DNA of 64,000 nt from Candidatus Woesearchaeota archaeon (GTDB taxonomy: Archaea; Nanobdellota; Nanobdellia; Woesearchaeales; GW2011-AR4): positions 1 to 64,000 of the forward strand of contig JACPMX010000014.1 of the NCBI GenBank assembly GCA_016185755.1, given 5' to 3'. Of the stretch, positions 40,612-49,848 are shown piece by piece; positions within the stretch are counted from its first letter, which is position 1; every line of letters starts with the position of its first letter. Below the pieces are notes generated by a model, which saw only the letters and a program-made list of their open reading frames with translations, was not told the origin of the DNA and did no database searches. The position numbers were made by a program, and so were the translations under genes.

Positions 40612-40633
40612 CTTTAAGTTTTTTATCCATACA

Positions 40634-41137
40634 ATGGACGTTAAGCCTGCATTGAAAAAGCTTGAGCAAAGCAGCAATTTCAGGGAATGGCACAATAAGA
40701 ACAAGAACACTTACTTCTCATACGCTTTCAAGATTCCGCAGGAGATGGGCTTGAGCGACTGGCAGCTCGGATTTTACAACAGGAAGAATGACAAGATAAC
40801 TACTTTTGTAGTTACAGCTGACAAAATTGAAGTGAGGCCTGAAGAAGAGATATTCAAGAAGGATGACATGGAGGTCAATGAGGTTAGCATTGACAAGGTA
40901 AAGATTACATTTGACAATGCAATTGAGAAGGCAAGCGAGTTCCAGCAGAAGAGTTTCCCGAAAGACAGGAGCATAAAGACGATCGTGATACTGCAGAATA
41001 TGCAAAAGATTGGCAATGTCTGGAACATAACATACGTTACAGAGGCTTTCAACACCCTGAACATGAAGATAGACGCATCAAACGGAGACGTGCTTGAGCA
41101 CAATCTTTCATCAATATTCTCATTTAGAAAGCAATAG
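40634..41137 (+). CDS. Uncharacterised PepSY-like protein
   Basis: The 167-residue protein has no membrane segment. It has an alpha/beta pattern resembling two small beta-alpha-beta units (KITTFVVTADKIEVRPEEEIF and WNITYVTEAFNTLNMKIDASNGDVLEH); the latter looks like a PepSY repeat with its DAxxG-type turn. The DNA-binding or protease-inhibitor roles known for PepSY cannot be told from sequence. The start is 27 nt after the shared TATA box. Confidence 0.5.
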   Translation: MDVKPALKKLEQSSNFREWHNKNKNTYFSYAFKIPQEMGLSDWQLGFYNRKNDKITTFVVTADKIEVRPEEEIFKKDDMEVNEVSIDKVKITFDNAIEKASEFQQKSFPKDRSIKTIVILQNMQKIGNVWNITYVTEAFNTLNMKIDASNGDVLEHNLSSIFSFRKQ

Positions 41138-41229
41138 GTGGGATATAGCCTAATAAAAACTATATTTCTTAATTGCGATTTATTTAAATATAAGCTTGAT
41201 GCCATAAAACAGTTTTCTTTGTGGTTAAG

Positions 41230-41664
41230 ATGGGATTAAAAGTGAAAATCAAAAAAATAGCGGATGTCAAAACGCCGTTCTATGCCCATAAAGGGGACTC
41301 GGGGATGGACTTGTATGCAGCAGAGGAGTGCACGCTTAATCCGATGGAAAGGAAGCTTGTTGCTACAGGCATCAGGATTTCTGTTCCTTACGGGTATGAA
41401 GCGCAGATAAGGCCGAAAAGCGGCCTTGCCATAGAGCATGGAATAAGCCATGCTAACTGCGTTGGCACTATAGACTCATCATACAGGGGGGAGATAAAAA
41501 TCCCCATGATTAACCTAAGCGGCAAGCCATACAGGATTGAAAAGGGCAGGAAAATAGGCCAGATTGTGTTTGCAAAGGTTGAGGAAGCCGTTTTGGAGGA
41601 AGTGCAGGAGCTGGACGAGACTACAAGAAATGAAAAAGGATTTGGCAGCACTGGTTTAGATTAA
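41230..41664 (+). CDS. dut: dUTP diphosphatase (dUTPase)
   Basis: The enzyme hydrolyses dUTP to dUMP, keeping uracil out of DNA and supplying the dTMP pathway with thymidylate kinase nearby. All five trimeric-dUTPase motifs are present: DSGMDLYAAE, RPKSGLAI, GTIDSSYRGEI, KGRKIGQIVF and the C-terminal RNEKGFGSTG arm. ATG 41230 is preferred over GTG 41221. The length of 144 residues is typical. Confidence 0.95.
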   Translation: MGLKVKIKKIADVKTPFYAHKGDSGMDLYAAEECTLNPMERKLVATGIRISVPYGYEAQIRPKSGLAIEHGISHANCVGTIDSSYRGEIKIPMINLSGKPYRIEKGRKIGQIVFAKVEEAVLEEVQELDETTRNEKGFGSTGLD

Positions 41665-41682
41665 AAAAAGAGGTGTATTTTT

Positions 41683-41790
41683 GTGGGAAAGGATACTAGC
41701 AGGCCGGTAAGGTTCAAGACAATACAAAAAAACACGAAGCTTGGCGAGTTTGTCGAGGAAGCAGAGTCCGAGGAAAAACAGATAGATTAA
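41683..41790 (+). CDS. Tiny charged protein after dut
   Basis: This is an open frame of 35 residues starting with GTG (opens MGKDTSRPVRFKTIQ; ends with an acidic EEAESEEKQID). AGAGGTG (41669-41675) is a good Shine-Dalgarno 7 nt upstream. It follows dut by 18 nt on the same strand. It is too short for homology; the ribosome site is the main evidence. Confidence 0.4.
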   Translation: MGKDTSRPVRFKTIQKNTKLGEFVEEAESEEKQID

Positions 41791-41851
41791 TTCTTACTTC
41801 TAAGTAGTTATAAAGAAAAGATTTAAAAACAAAAGAGAATACCCGTATTCT

Positions 41852-42232
41852 ATGGGTGGTTTTAACAGGAAGTCAGAAGCAGGCCTTGTAGCCATACTTA
41901 TCATCATTATAGTCTTTTTTTTCTTTGGATGGCTTATCAATATAGGCCAGAGGGAGTGCAGAAGCAATCGTGACTGCGGCTCCGAATCATACTGCGGCTC
42001 TGACTTTTCATGCCATCAATACCCGACAATACAAAAAACTGTTGTGCAGTACAATTTATTCTGGCCGGCGCTCATAATGGGCATGGCCATAGTTGGTGCA
42101 GCATGGGTTTTCAGGCAGCCAAGGCCGGAAACAAATGTTGTTGTGGAAAAAGTAGAGGTTAAAGAGCCTAAGGAAGTCGAGGATATTTCAGAGCCTTACT
42201 ACAAGAGCGACAGCAATATAAGGGCGCCTTAG
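41852..42232 (+). CDS. Membrane protein with a short Cys-rich extracytoplasmic loop
   Basis: The 126-residue protein has a helix at about 11-30. A loop with five cysteines (RECRSNRDCG, SYCGSDFSC) follows, then a second helix (about 66-86) and an acidic cytoplasmic tail. Cys spacing suggests disulphides outside the cell. The last 4 bp overlap the convergent tmk. No family was recognised. Confidence 0.6.
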   Translation: MGGFNRKSEAGLVAILIIIIVFFFFGWLINIGQRECRSNRDCGSESYCGSDFSCHQYPTIQKTVVQYNLFWPALIMGMAIVGAAWVFRQPRPETNVVVEKVEVKEPKEVEDISEPYYKSDSNIRAP

Positions 42233-42849
42233 CCAAGAATTCTGTCTATATATTTCTTCAAGTCCCTGAACACATCATCCAATGGCCTTGACGAGTCTAT
42301 AATCTTTATGTTATCCTTCAGCAGCCTCGGCATTTTCAGGAATACTTTCCTTATCTTTTCCATGAATTCAAGCTGCTCGAACTTTTCCTTTTCCCTGTAA
42401 GCGATTCTCTCCAATGCTATGGAAGGCTCTACATCAAGGACAAAAGCAATATCCGGCTTCCTGAATCTCTTGTTTTTTGCAATTATGTCATTTATTTTCA
42501 TCCCTTGGGCACTCTGGAAAGCGATTGTTGAGTAATAATACCTGTCGCAAAGCACTATGTTGAGCTCGTGCTTCCCTGAGCTTTCAAGGAAAGGCTCGAT
42601 TGCATTCATGAGATGCTGCTCCCTGTCTTTTATGAACAGCTCAGCGAGCTTCTCGCTGCTGCTTCCGGGATCTTTCTCCTGCCTGAGCATTTTTCTTATC
42701 TGCTCGCCGTACACCCCATTTGTAGGCTCTCTTGTGGTCAGAATCCTGTATTTCTTGCTCTTCGAGAAGAGGTAGTTATGAAGCATCTTCACTATTTCGC
42801 TCTTTCCTGAGCCGTCAATGCCGTCAACAACAATGAACAGGCCTTTCAT
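42229..42849 (-). CDS. tmk: Thymidylate kinase
   Basis: Tmk phosphorylates dTMP to dTDP. The P-loop is DGIDGSGKSE (8-17), the substrate motif is TREPTNGVYG (39-48), and DRYYYSTIAFQSAQG (about 101-115) is the conserved DRY segment. The LID region has the arginines of type I enzymes. The 206-residue length is standard. dut lies nearby on the other strand. Confidence 0.95.
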   Translation of the reverse strand: MKGLFIVVDGIDGSGKSEIVKMLHNYLFSKSKKYRILTTREPTNGVYGEQIRKMLRQEKDPGSSSEKLAELFIKDREQHLMNAIEPFLESSGKHELNIVLCDRYYYSTIAFQSAQGMKINDIIAKNKRFRKPDIAFVLDVEPSIALERIAYREKEKFEQLEFMEKIRKVFLKMPRLLKDNIKIIDSSRPLDDVFRDLKKYIDRILG

Positions 42850-42896
42850 GGCTTCTTGTGCTTCGGGTTCATTTATTAAGTTTATGAAAGAATTAT

Positions 42897-43799
42897 CTAG
42901 ATTTTCATCTCTTCCGCGCTTTTCCTCTCAAAATAGAGGTCTTTTACATCATGATATACTTTTGCCTGCTCCTCCGGCTTTATTTTGTTGTATATCCTCA
43001 TTATCTCGATGTAATTCCTTTTTGCAGCTTCAAGGTCGAACCTCATAAGGGCATCTCTTGCTGAATTTAGCCTGCTCTGGATTGAGGAAACATCATTTTG
43101 CACTTCAGGATCCGGCTGGCTTTCAGCTTTCTTGGCTTCTTTTTTCCCGAATATCTTCTTGAGCATTGACGGCCTTTCAGTTTGCTTTATCTTCTCGATT
43201 GCGCTTTTTATCTCATCTTCCGCCTCTTCAATCTCCCTTGGTTTTGCTGCATCTAAACCGCGTTCAGAACCCGATTCCTGGTCCAAATCTGCCCCAAATT
43301 CCTTGTCGATGTCAAGATCCTCCAGATTATCCGGCATTTCGATTTCTTCCGGCTTTTCGATCTCGGGAATGCCAAAATCCTTGGACATGTCTTTTGGAAG
43401 AAGAAAATCAGGCTCCTCAAGATCCTCTTTTTTGGGCTTGCTTGATGGTTTCAGCAGCTTTACAGCAGCTTTTGGCTTTTTTAGCGGCTTGGCTTTTGGC
43501 AATGCAATATTTTTTATAAGCCTTTTCTGCTCTTTTTTTATTGCAGGCTTTTTTAGCGCCTTGAGCTTAGGCTCAGCCTTTATTTTGGGTTGCTTTTCAG
43601 CCAATGCTTTTTTCGGGCTTTTGGCCTTCAGGCCCTCCACTTCTTTAAACAGGTCCTCAAGCTCCTCGTCTTTATGTTGCCTGGCCTTGGGCTTTGCCTC
43701 AGAAACATCATGCCTTTCCTCCTCAAGATCCATGCTTGGAAAAGGCGGCGGAGGGGGCAGCAGCTCGTCACTTTTAGGCTTTAATTTAGAGAACAGCAT
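42897..43799 (-). CDS. Lys/Pro-rich protein with helical C-terminal domain
   Basis: The 300-residue protein opens MLFSKLKPKSDELLPPPPPFP. A long low-complexity stretch of Ala/Lys/Pro and Glu follows (20-190), then a helical domain of about 90 residues (DVSSIQSRLNSARDALMRFDLEAAKRNYIEIMRIYNKI) resembling a TPR-like two-helix unit. The layout parallels the protein at 23828-24475. It has no signal peptide; an adaptor or scaffold role is a guess. Confidence 0.6.
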   Translation of the reverse strand: MLFSKLKPKSDELLPPPPPFPSMDLEEERHDVSEAKPKARQHKDEELEDLFKEVEGLKAKSPKKALAEKQPKIKAEPKLKALKKPAIKKEQKRLIKNIALPKAKPLKKPKAAVKLLKPSSKPKKEDLEEPDFLLPKDMSKDFGIPEIEKPEEIEMPDNLEDLDIDKEFGADLDQESGSERGLDAAKPREIEEAEDEIKSAIEKIKQTERPSMLKKIFGKKEAKKAESQPDPEVQNDVSSIQSRLNSARDALMRFDLEAAKRNYIEIMRIYNKIKPEEQAKVYHDVKDLYFERKSAEEMKI

Positions 43800-43854
43800 T
43801 ACAATACCTCTTTTTTCATATGCCTTTTATTTTGTTTTTAAATACTTTATTGTT

Positions 43855-44088
43855 TTAATCAGAAATTTCTATGAGCTTTTCCCTTGATTTAAGCCCTGCA
43901 ATGATTTTTACTTTCTTTTTCAATAATTTTGAGAGGAATTTAATTACCTTTATGTTGGCTTTATTATTCTCAGGCCTTGCCTTTATGCTCAGCCTGTATG
44001 CATCCTTTTCTTTGTCAAAGCCCTCTATTTTGTTTTCTTTCGAATTGGGCTTGACTATGATTTTGAATCTTCGGCTTTTTATGTCCAT
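43855..44088 (-). CDS. DUF167 (YggU) family protein
   Basis: The 77-residue protein has the DUF167 pattern: VKPNSKENKIEGF, then RLSIKARPENNKANIKVIKFLSKLL, then KVKIIAGLKSREKLIEI. The domain is widespread, small and of unknown biochemical role. It lies between two short genes of the same strand with normal spacing. Confidence 0.85.
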   Translation of the reverse strand: MDIKSRRFKIIVKPNSKENKIEGFDKEKDAYRLSIKARPENNKANIKVIKFLSKLLKKKVKIIAGLKSREKLIEISD

Positions 44089-44106
44089 ATTAAAGAAATA
44101 TAACTG

Positions 44107-44346
44107 TTACACTTTAATGTCCAAAAAATTTCCAGCTAGCAGCTCTTCAACTGCCTCTGGAAGCGGCCTTCTTGGCATGGTACCTATAATCTCCATTAGC
44201 TCACGCAGCTGTTCATAGGTCAGAGGAGGCATTCTATCATACCCTGTATCGGTTGCTGCAACAGGAGAGACAGGTTTAACCCCATATCCTGTGTCAGAAG
44301 CCTGCGCACGCAAGTAAATATTAATGCTGCTAACCCTGCTTATCAT
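44107..44346 (-). CDS. Small uncharacterised protein
   Basis: The 79-residue protein contains a repeated SDTGYGVKPVSPVAATDTGYDRMPP motif-pair (DTGY twice) and an acidic helical end (YEQLRELMEIIGTM). ATG 44346 is preferred because a TATA-like CATATTTAAATC on the plus strand (44367-44378) is centred about 26 nt upstream. No family was recognised. Confidence 0.45.
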   Translation of the reverse strand: MISRVSSINIYLRAQASDTGYGVKPVSPVAATDTGYDRMPPLTYEQLRELMEIIGTMPRRPLPEAVEELLAGNFLDIKV

Positions 44347-44415
44347 AGCAATTTGAATAATAATTCCATATTTAAATCTTTCTTTTTCACTACTTTTAAA
44401 TAACAAAAATAGAAA

Positions 44416-44425
44416 GGTTTATAAA
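44416..44425 (+). promoter_or_regulatory. TATA box of the response regulator gene
   Basis: GTTTATAAAT is centred on 44420 and predicts initiation one base before ATG 44447, so the mRNA is leaderless. Confidence 0.5.
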
Positions 44426-44446
44426 TGACTAAATTGTCCTTATTTT

Positions 44447-44923
44447 ATGTCAGAAGTTAAACCTTTGGAATTACTTGTAATAGATGATGAGCCTCATGTT
44501 CTTGACCTATGGAAGGAATTTTTTGAACTTAGTGGAGCAAGAGTTACTAAAGCATCGAGTGGAAATGAAGGTATTGAATTGTACAATGCAAGACTTGCAG
44601 ATAATCCGTACGATGCTGTAATTTCAGACTTAAACATGAGTAATGGAAGTGGCGTTGACGTAACAAGAGCAGTTAAAATATTATCCCCCTTAACACAGGT
44701 AATAGTTATAACAGGTCGGGAGGCCAACGAAGAGTATGCAAGACTTAGACAAGAACTTGGAGAGCTAAAACCGGATGCTGTTTTAACCAAGCCAATACAG
44801 TTTGATGATATACAATACTTGGTTGATAAAATAAGGCATGTATTGGATATGAGAAAAAGGGTACAATCCGACTACACCCTGCAGCCCGATGAATACATCA
44901 GGCCTAAACCCAGTCAATCATAA
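44447..44923 (+). CDS. CheY-like response regulator receiver protein
   Basis: The 158-residue protein has a complete phospho-acceptor domain: acidic pair D13/D14 in VIDDEPH, phosphorylation site D61 (ISDLNMSNG), T89 (VITGRE) and K115 (LTKPI). The tail after residue 130 is short with no output domain. No histidine kinase or chemotaxis gene lies in the window, so the partner is unknown. Codon style is more AT-rich than in its neighbours, so it may be acquired. It overlaps the convergent TFS gene by 10 bp. Confidence 0.9.
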   Translation: MSEVKPLELLVIDDEPHVLDLWKEFFELSGARVTKASSGNEGIELYNARLADNPYDAVISDLNMSNGSGVDVTRAVKILSPLTQVIVITGREANEEYARLRQELGELKPDAVLTKPIQFDDIQYLVDKIRHVLDMRKRVQSDYTLQPDEYIRPKPSQS

Positions 44924-45231
44924 TCTCGCCAGGTATGCCCGCATTTCTCGCATTTCAGGAATTTTGTTTCAGGCTCATCCCCGGCTCTAGTCTGCACCAG
45001 CCAGAAGTAAGCTGTCCTGTGGCCGCATTTCGGGCATTCGGCAGTTGTCTTTGGCAAAGTCTGCAGTTCGCCCTTGTCTATCACTTCTACTTCCTTTTCA
45101 GTCTTCTGCACGGTTTCCCTTACAGTGGCTCCGCCTAACTGGGTTGTCTTGTAGCCGCACGAGCATGTGAGCATTTTCTTGCTGTCCTCTTTCCTCGGCA
45201 CCAGTATGGAGCCGCATTTCGGGCAAAACAT
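44914..45231 (-). CDS. tfs: Transcription factor S (TFS), archaeal TFIIS/RPB9-like
   Basis: TFS rescues stalled RNA polymerase by stimulating transcript cleavage. The N-terminal ribbon has CPKC and a second CxC pair, and the C-terminal ribbon is CPKCGHRTAYFWLVQTRAGDEPETKFLKC region with the acidic cleavage loop RAGDEPET, in which the conserved DE pair is present. The 105-residue length is typical. A TATA element near 45254-45265 predicts leaderless initiation. Confidence 0.92.
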   Translation of the reverse strand: MFCPKCGSILVPRKEDSKKMLTCSCGYKTTQLGGATVRETVQKTEKEVEVIDKGELQTLPKTTAECPKCGHRTAYFWLVQTRAGDEPETKFLKCEKCGHTWRDYD

Positions 45232-45287
45232 AAGAACAGACTTTTAGCAAATCATATTTAAATTTAACCTTTTTGCCCGGGGATATG

Positions 45288-45337
45288 GCGAACCGCAGGG
45301 TTAATTAGGCAAATAGATGTGGTTCGCTATTAGCCTA
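45288..45337. other. Non-coding stem-loop region with two competing folds
   Basis: GCGAACC 45288-45294 can pair with GGTTCGC 45321-45327 (7 bp). The overlapping alternative TAGGCAAATAG 45306-45316 with CTATTAGCCTA 45327-45337 has 10 pairs and one mismatch. The two folds exclude each other at 45327. The stretch lies after the end of the signal peptidase gene and before the tfs promoter, so it may be a terminator. Confidence 0.4.
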
Positions 45338-45358
45338 CCAATACAGATCAACTGATAT

Positions 45359-45970
45359 TTATTGGCCGGCTATATCGGCAAATAATCCTATCAGCTCAAC
45401 GAACCATATTTTTATATAGCCTATTAGCGGGATACGAAGCACGGCATTCCCGACTATACTCTCTTCGCTTATCCTGGTTTCATCCAAAAGCGGGCTCTTT
45501 ATGGAGGCGGGGTTTGTCTTGTAATTGTCGCCCTTTGTCTGAAAATAATAAGCGCCGTCAGCTTGCCATTTCCTGACAACCCTGTGTATTATCGGAGTTT
45601 GCCTGCTCCAGAAAACAACAACATCCCCGGCCTGTATGTCTTTCGCTTCCTTTCCTTTTAAGACCATTATGTCGCCTTTATTAAAGCCGTTCTTCAGGGG
45701 ATAGCCGGTAAATTCTTCTTTTCCTATGCCGTTGTCGGCATACCATTTGCCTGAGCTTTCCCACCATGCTTCAAAACCATTGTCGTGCTCCATGCTCTCG
45801 CTCACGACAGCTACAACAGGATGCGTGGTATTAAGCACAAATCCCAATCCCGGGTATACAATGAACTTGATGAGTATGAAAGCAAGCGCTATATTGACAA
45901 TCCAGCTCCATATGCTGTTGTCTTCCCATACGAAATGCCATACTTTCTTCCATGTTTTCTTCCATTTCAT
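45359..45970 (-). CDS. Signal peptidase I (S26B type)
   Basis: The enzyme removes signal peptides at the cell membrane. The catalytic serine is S59 in VSESM, and the usual bacterial lysine is replaced by histidine in IIHRV (H129), as in archaeal/ER enzymes. DVVVFW and QTKGDNY are the conserved later boxes. N-terminal and C-terminal hydrophobic helices anchor it. ATG 45970 is preferred to a TTG at 45994. Many secreted proteins in this window (24602, 50733, 51685 and 53185) would be substrates. Confidence 0.88.
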   Translation of the reverse strand: MKWKKTWKKVWHFVWEDNSIWSWIVNIALAFILIKFIVYPGLGFVLNTTHPVVAVVSESMEHDNGFEAWWESSGKWYADNGIGKEEFTGYPLKNGFNKGDIMVLKGKEAKDIQAGDVVVFWSRQTPIIHRVVRKWQADGAYYFQTKGDNYKTNPASIKSPLLDETRISEESIVGNAVLRIPLIGYIKIWFVELIGLFADIAGQ

Positions 45971-46058
45971 AAGCCTGCTTTTTGCCAAAAACAATAAAAA
46001 GGTTTGCTTTTAAAATTAGAATAAATACTTAAATAAAACTCAATAATCAACCGGGATA

Positions 46059-46511
46059 ATGGAAAAGCACAAAAAAATCATGAAATTGTCACGGCCTAAT
46101 TACTTCCAGGGAGTGCTGCAGCTCAGGGATGTAAGCGGCGAGGTTCTAGATTTTGTGGAAAACCAGATCAAAAAAAGAGATAATGTAGCTGTGACAAAGA
46201 CAGTCAGGCTTCCGAACGGCTTTGACCTTTACATAACATCGCAGAAATTTATAAGAATAATAGGCAAGAAGCTCAAGGACAGCTTTGGAGGAGAATTGAA
46301 AATAAGCTCGAAGCTCCATACAAGAAACAAACAGGGAAAAGACCTTTACAGGGTGAATGCATTGTTCAGGCCGCTAAAGCACAAAAGGGGCGACATAGTG
46401 ACTGTCAGGGGCGATGAAGTCAGGCTCATTAGCCTTGGCAGGAAGATTTTTGCCAAAAACATGAAGACAGGCAGGAAAGTGACTGTAAGAAGCAGCGACT
46501 TATCTGCATAA
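46059..46511 (+). CDS. NMD3-like protein lacking the N-terminal zinc fingers
   Basis: The 150-residue protein matches the later part of the NMD3 family: PNYFQGVLQLRDVSGEVLDFV near the start, then KTVRLPNGFDLYITSQKFIRIIGKKL, SSKLHTRNKQGKDLYRVNALFR and KRGDIVTV. NMD3 escorts the large ribosomal subunit in eukaryotes; archaeal members usually begin with CxxC zinc fingers. Those are absent here, and there is no upstream frame that supplies them. Either a minimal form or a lineage-specific truncation is possible. Confidence 0.65.
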   Translation: MEKHKKIMKLSRPNYFQGVLQLRDVSGEVLDFVENQIKKRDNVAVTKTVRLPNGFDLYITSQKFIRIIGKKLKDSFGGELKISSKLHTRNKQGKDLYRVNALFRPLKHKRGDIVTVRGDEVRLISLGRKIFAKNMKTGRKVTVRSSDLSA

Positions 46512-47660
46512 TTCTTTTTCCCTCCTGTAGTCATCAATTATTTTCCTGACCCAGTTTACCCTTGATTTTTCCGCCTCAAAATTCTTTTTTTCGGCAAAAG
46601 CGAAATGGCCGTATTCCTGAATTTTGAGGTTTTTTGCATTGACAAATACAAATGGCATTTCCCCTGTTTTGCCTGCCAGGGGATTCCTGTGCACAATTAC
46701 AAAGACCTTGTCCTTAAGGGCTTCAATCACCCTTGGGCTCGATATGCCCGGGTTATCAACCAGCAGGATATCGTTTCTCTGTATGTTCAGCACCTTATTC
46801 TTGAAGCTGAATTCATTTGCCGACAGGCTGTCAAGCTTCTTCAATACAATGAAGCTGCTCATATCCGAAATTATGCTCAAAAGCCCGCGCATCATGGACA
46901 TCAAGTCACATATTTCCCTGTTTTTTGATTTTAAAAGGTTCTCGAAAAAAACCAGCCTTTCCTGCCTGAACTTATCAGCCTTTTTGCCATCCCCCGGTTC
47001 CTTGCCGCCGCGCCCTTTGCCTAGCCTTTCCAGCCTGTTCCTGAGATTGCTGTTGTAGCTCCTCATTATTTTTATCTCTGACTCGTATCTTTTCAGCTTG
47101 TTATAAAGCTTCAGGAAATCACTCTCTGTCAGCTTTCTTTCAGAAATTACATTCTCTATTACCTGCTCGTCTTCCTCCTTTGCCTCTATAATTTTTGCAG
47201 CATTGCTGATGCTTATCCTTTTTGTCATTACAAGCTCCTTGAGCCTGCTGCCTATTTCCTGCTTCCCGTTTTCCTTTATGAAAAAGTCAATCTTGTCCAG
47301 GAGGGTTTTCGTCTCCTTGTATGCAAAAATTGCGGCTGCCAGCGCATCAGCCTGGTGCTCGTCGCCAAGCTTAAATTCCCTGGTGATTTTTCTTTTTTCC
47401 TCGACCTTGAGGTCTTCGCCAGGGCTTATTATTCTCGCGCCAATCTTTGCCGCAAACGCCTCTGCAAGCCCCGGAACTTTTGCCTTGTCAGTCCCAACCA
47501 GCAAAACCTTTCCAAGCTTTATTGTTTCTGAAATCATTGACTTCAGGTCAAGCTGTTTTGAAGAGCCTGATGCGACAAACTTTCCCTCAATGTCAAGAGC
47601 CGCATACGCTGTAGTCATTCCCGGGTCAATGCCAACAATGAGCAGCCTCTTGCTTTCCAT
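46500..47660 (-). CDS. DUF460 family protein with RNase H-like N-terminal domain
   Basis: The 386-residue protein has a RuvC/YqgF-type RNase H fold at its N-terminus: VGIDPGMTTAYAALD (9-23) with the first acidic residue, and a HQADALAAAIFAY segment (about 101-113). A long coiled coil (about 170-260) and a C-terminal Toprim-like or P-loop-free alpha/beta part (DILLVDNPGISSP) follow. DUF460 is archaeal and poorly characterised. The 3' end overlaps the NMD3-like gene by 12 bp. Confidence 0.8.
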   Translation of the reverse strand: MESKRLLIVGIDPGMTTAYAALDIEGKFVASGSSKQLDLKSMISETIKLGKVLLVGTDKAKVPGLAEAFAAKIGARIISPGEDLKVEEKRKITREFKLGDEHQADALAAAIFAYKETKTLLDKIDFFIKENGKQEIGSRLKELVMTKRISISNAAKIIEAKEEDEQVIENVISERKLTESDFLKLYNKLKRYESEIKIMRSYNSNLRNRLERLGKGRGGKEPGDGKKADKFRQERLVFFENLLKSKNREICDLMSMMRGLLSIISDMSSFIVLKKLDSLSANEFSFKNKVLNIQRNDILLVDNPGISSPRVIEALKDKVFVIVHRNPLAGKTGEMPFVFVNAKNLKIQEYGHFAFAEKKNFEAEKSRVNWVRKIIDDYRREKELCR

Positions 47661-47732
47661 CTGTTTTTGAGGATTTTATTAATTTAAAAAACTTGCCATA
47701 ACATTTATAAGCGAAATTGCGTTGCTTGCTTC

Positions 47733-48980
<1,248 letters not shown>

Positions 48981-48984
<4 letters not shown>

Positions 48985-49772
48985 AAAAATTTCTTGAGGG
49001 GAACGTTCAGTTTCTCCGTTCTTTTTGTCTTTCCGGCAATTTTCCTCTTGCTCTCCTGCTCAATCATTGAATTCATAAACAGTCTTCTTGTTTTCTTGTT
49101 CAGGATGTTGTTTTCCAGCATCTGGGCCAGTTCAGCTGCCTTCAGCCCGGAGTTCTTCAGTATGGCTCCAAGCCTCTCGGAATTTGTCTTCCTGAATTCC
49201 TTTACTATCTCCTCGCTGTCAAGTATGTTTGACAAAAATTCTTTCCTCGAGCTTGAGCTGAAGGAGTCATTTACAAGCAGCTTTGCCATCATTGCAGGCT
49301 GGCTCAAAAGGAGGAATTTTGTCAGCTGCAATGTCCTTATGATGTCATTTTTGTAGTATTGGGTGTCGAGATTCTCAAGCACATCATAAAGGATGTCTTC
49401 AAATTCCATTATCTGCACATCCATGATTCCGAATTCCTTTATTATTCCGGCTTTTCTTGATTTTGGCAGGGAGCTTAGCACCAGCACTCTCTTTATTGCG
49501 GGCTTTTCCATGAAATCCGCGCTTTTCCTGACAGCTTCTGAAATTGAATCATTGTAAAACTTCTCCTCAGATATTTTCTCGGCGGAAATCCCCATCTCCT
49601 TTGAGTCAATTGTGCCTGTCAAAGAGCAGCTTACCTGTATATGGAGAATTTCTTTTGTTTTTGGATTTGCAGCCAGAATTCCAATGTCCTTGTTGTTGGA
49701 TTTTATATTGCTTATAGTAAAGAAGCCTTTCTTGTTGCACCAATAGTTGACTATCTCCTTTTCAGCGCTCAT
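48981..49772 (-). CDS. Uncharacterised archaeal protein with nuclease-like N-terminal part
   Basis: The 263-residue protein begins AEKEIVNYWCNKKGFFTISNIKS and continues with IGILAANPKTKEILHIQVSCS, a pattern like restriction-endonuclease folds that have an E-x-K-type strand, though I cannot assign the catalytic set. The C-terminal half is helical with a Lys/Arg-rich end. ATG 49772 is preferred over TTG 49781. It overlaps the convergent ribH by 4 bp. Confidence 0.5.
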
Positions 49773-49848
49773 TAAAACCAACCCCTTTAGAAAGGATTGT
49801 TTCTTTTTGTTTATAAGGTTTTTGTTTGTACAGGCAAAAGCTACTACA

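Noticed and set aside
45280-45340. tRNA ending in ACCA near 45340.
   Set aside because: No T-arm or anticodon arm can be drawn; only simple competing stems fit.
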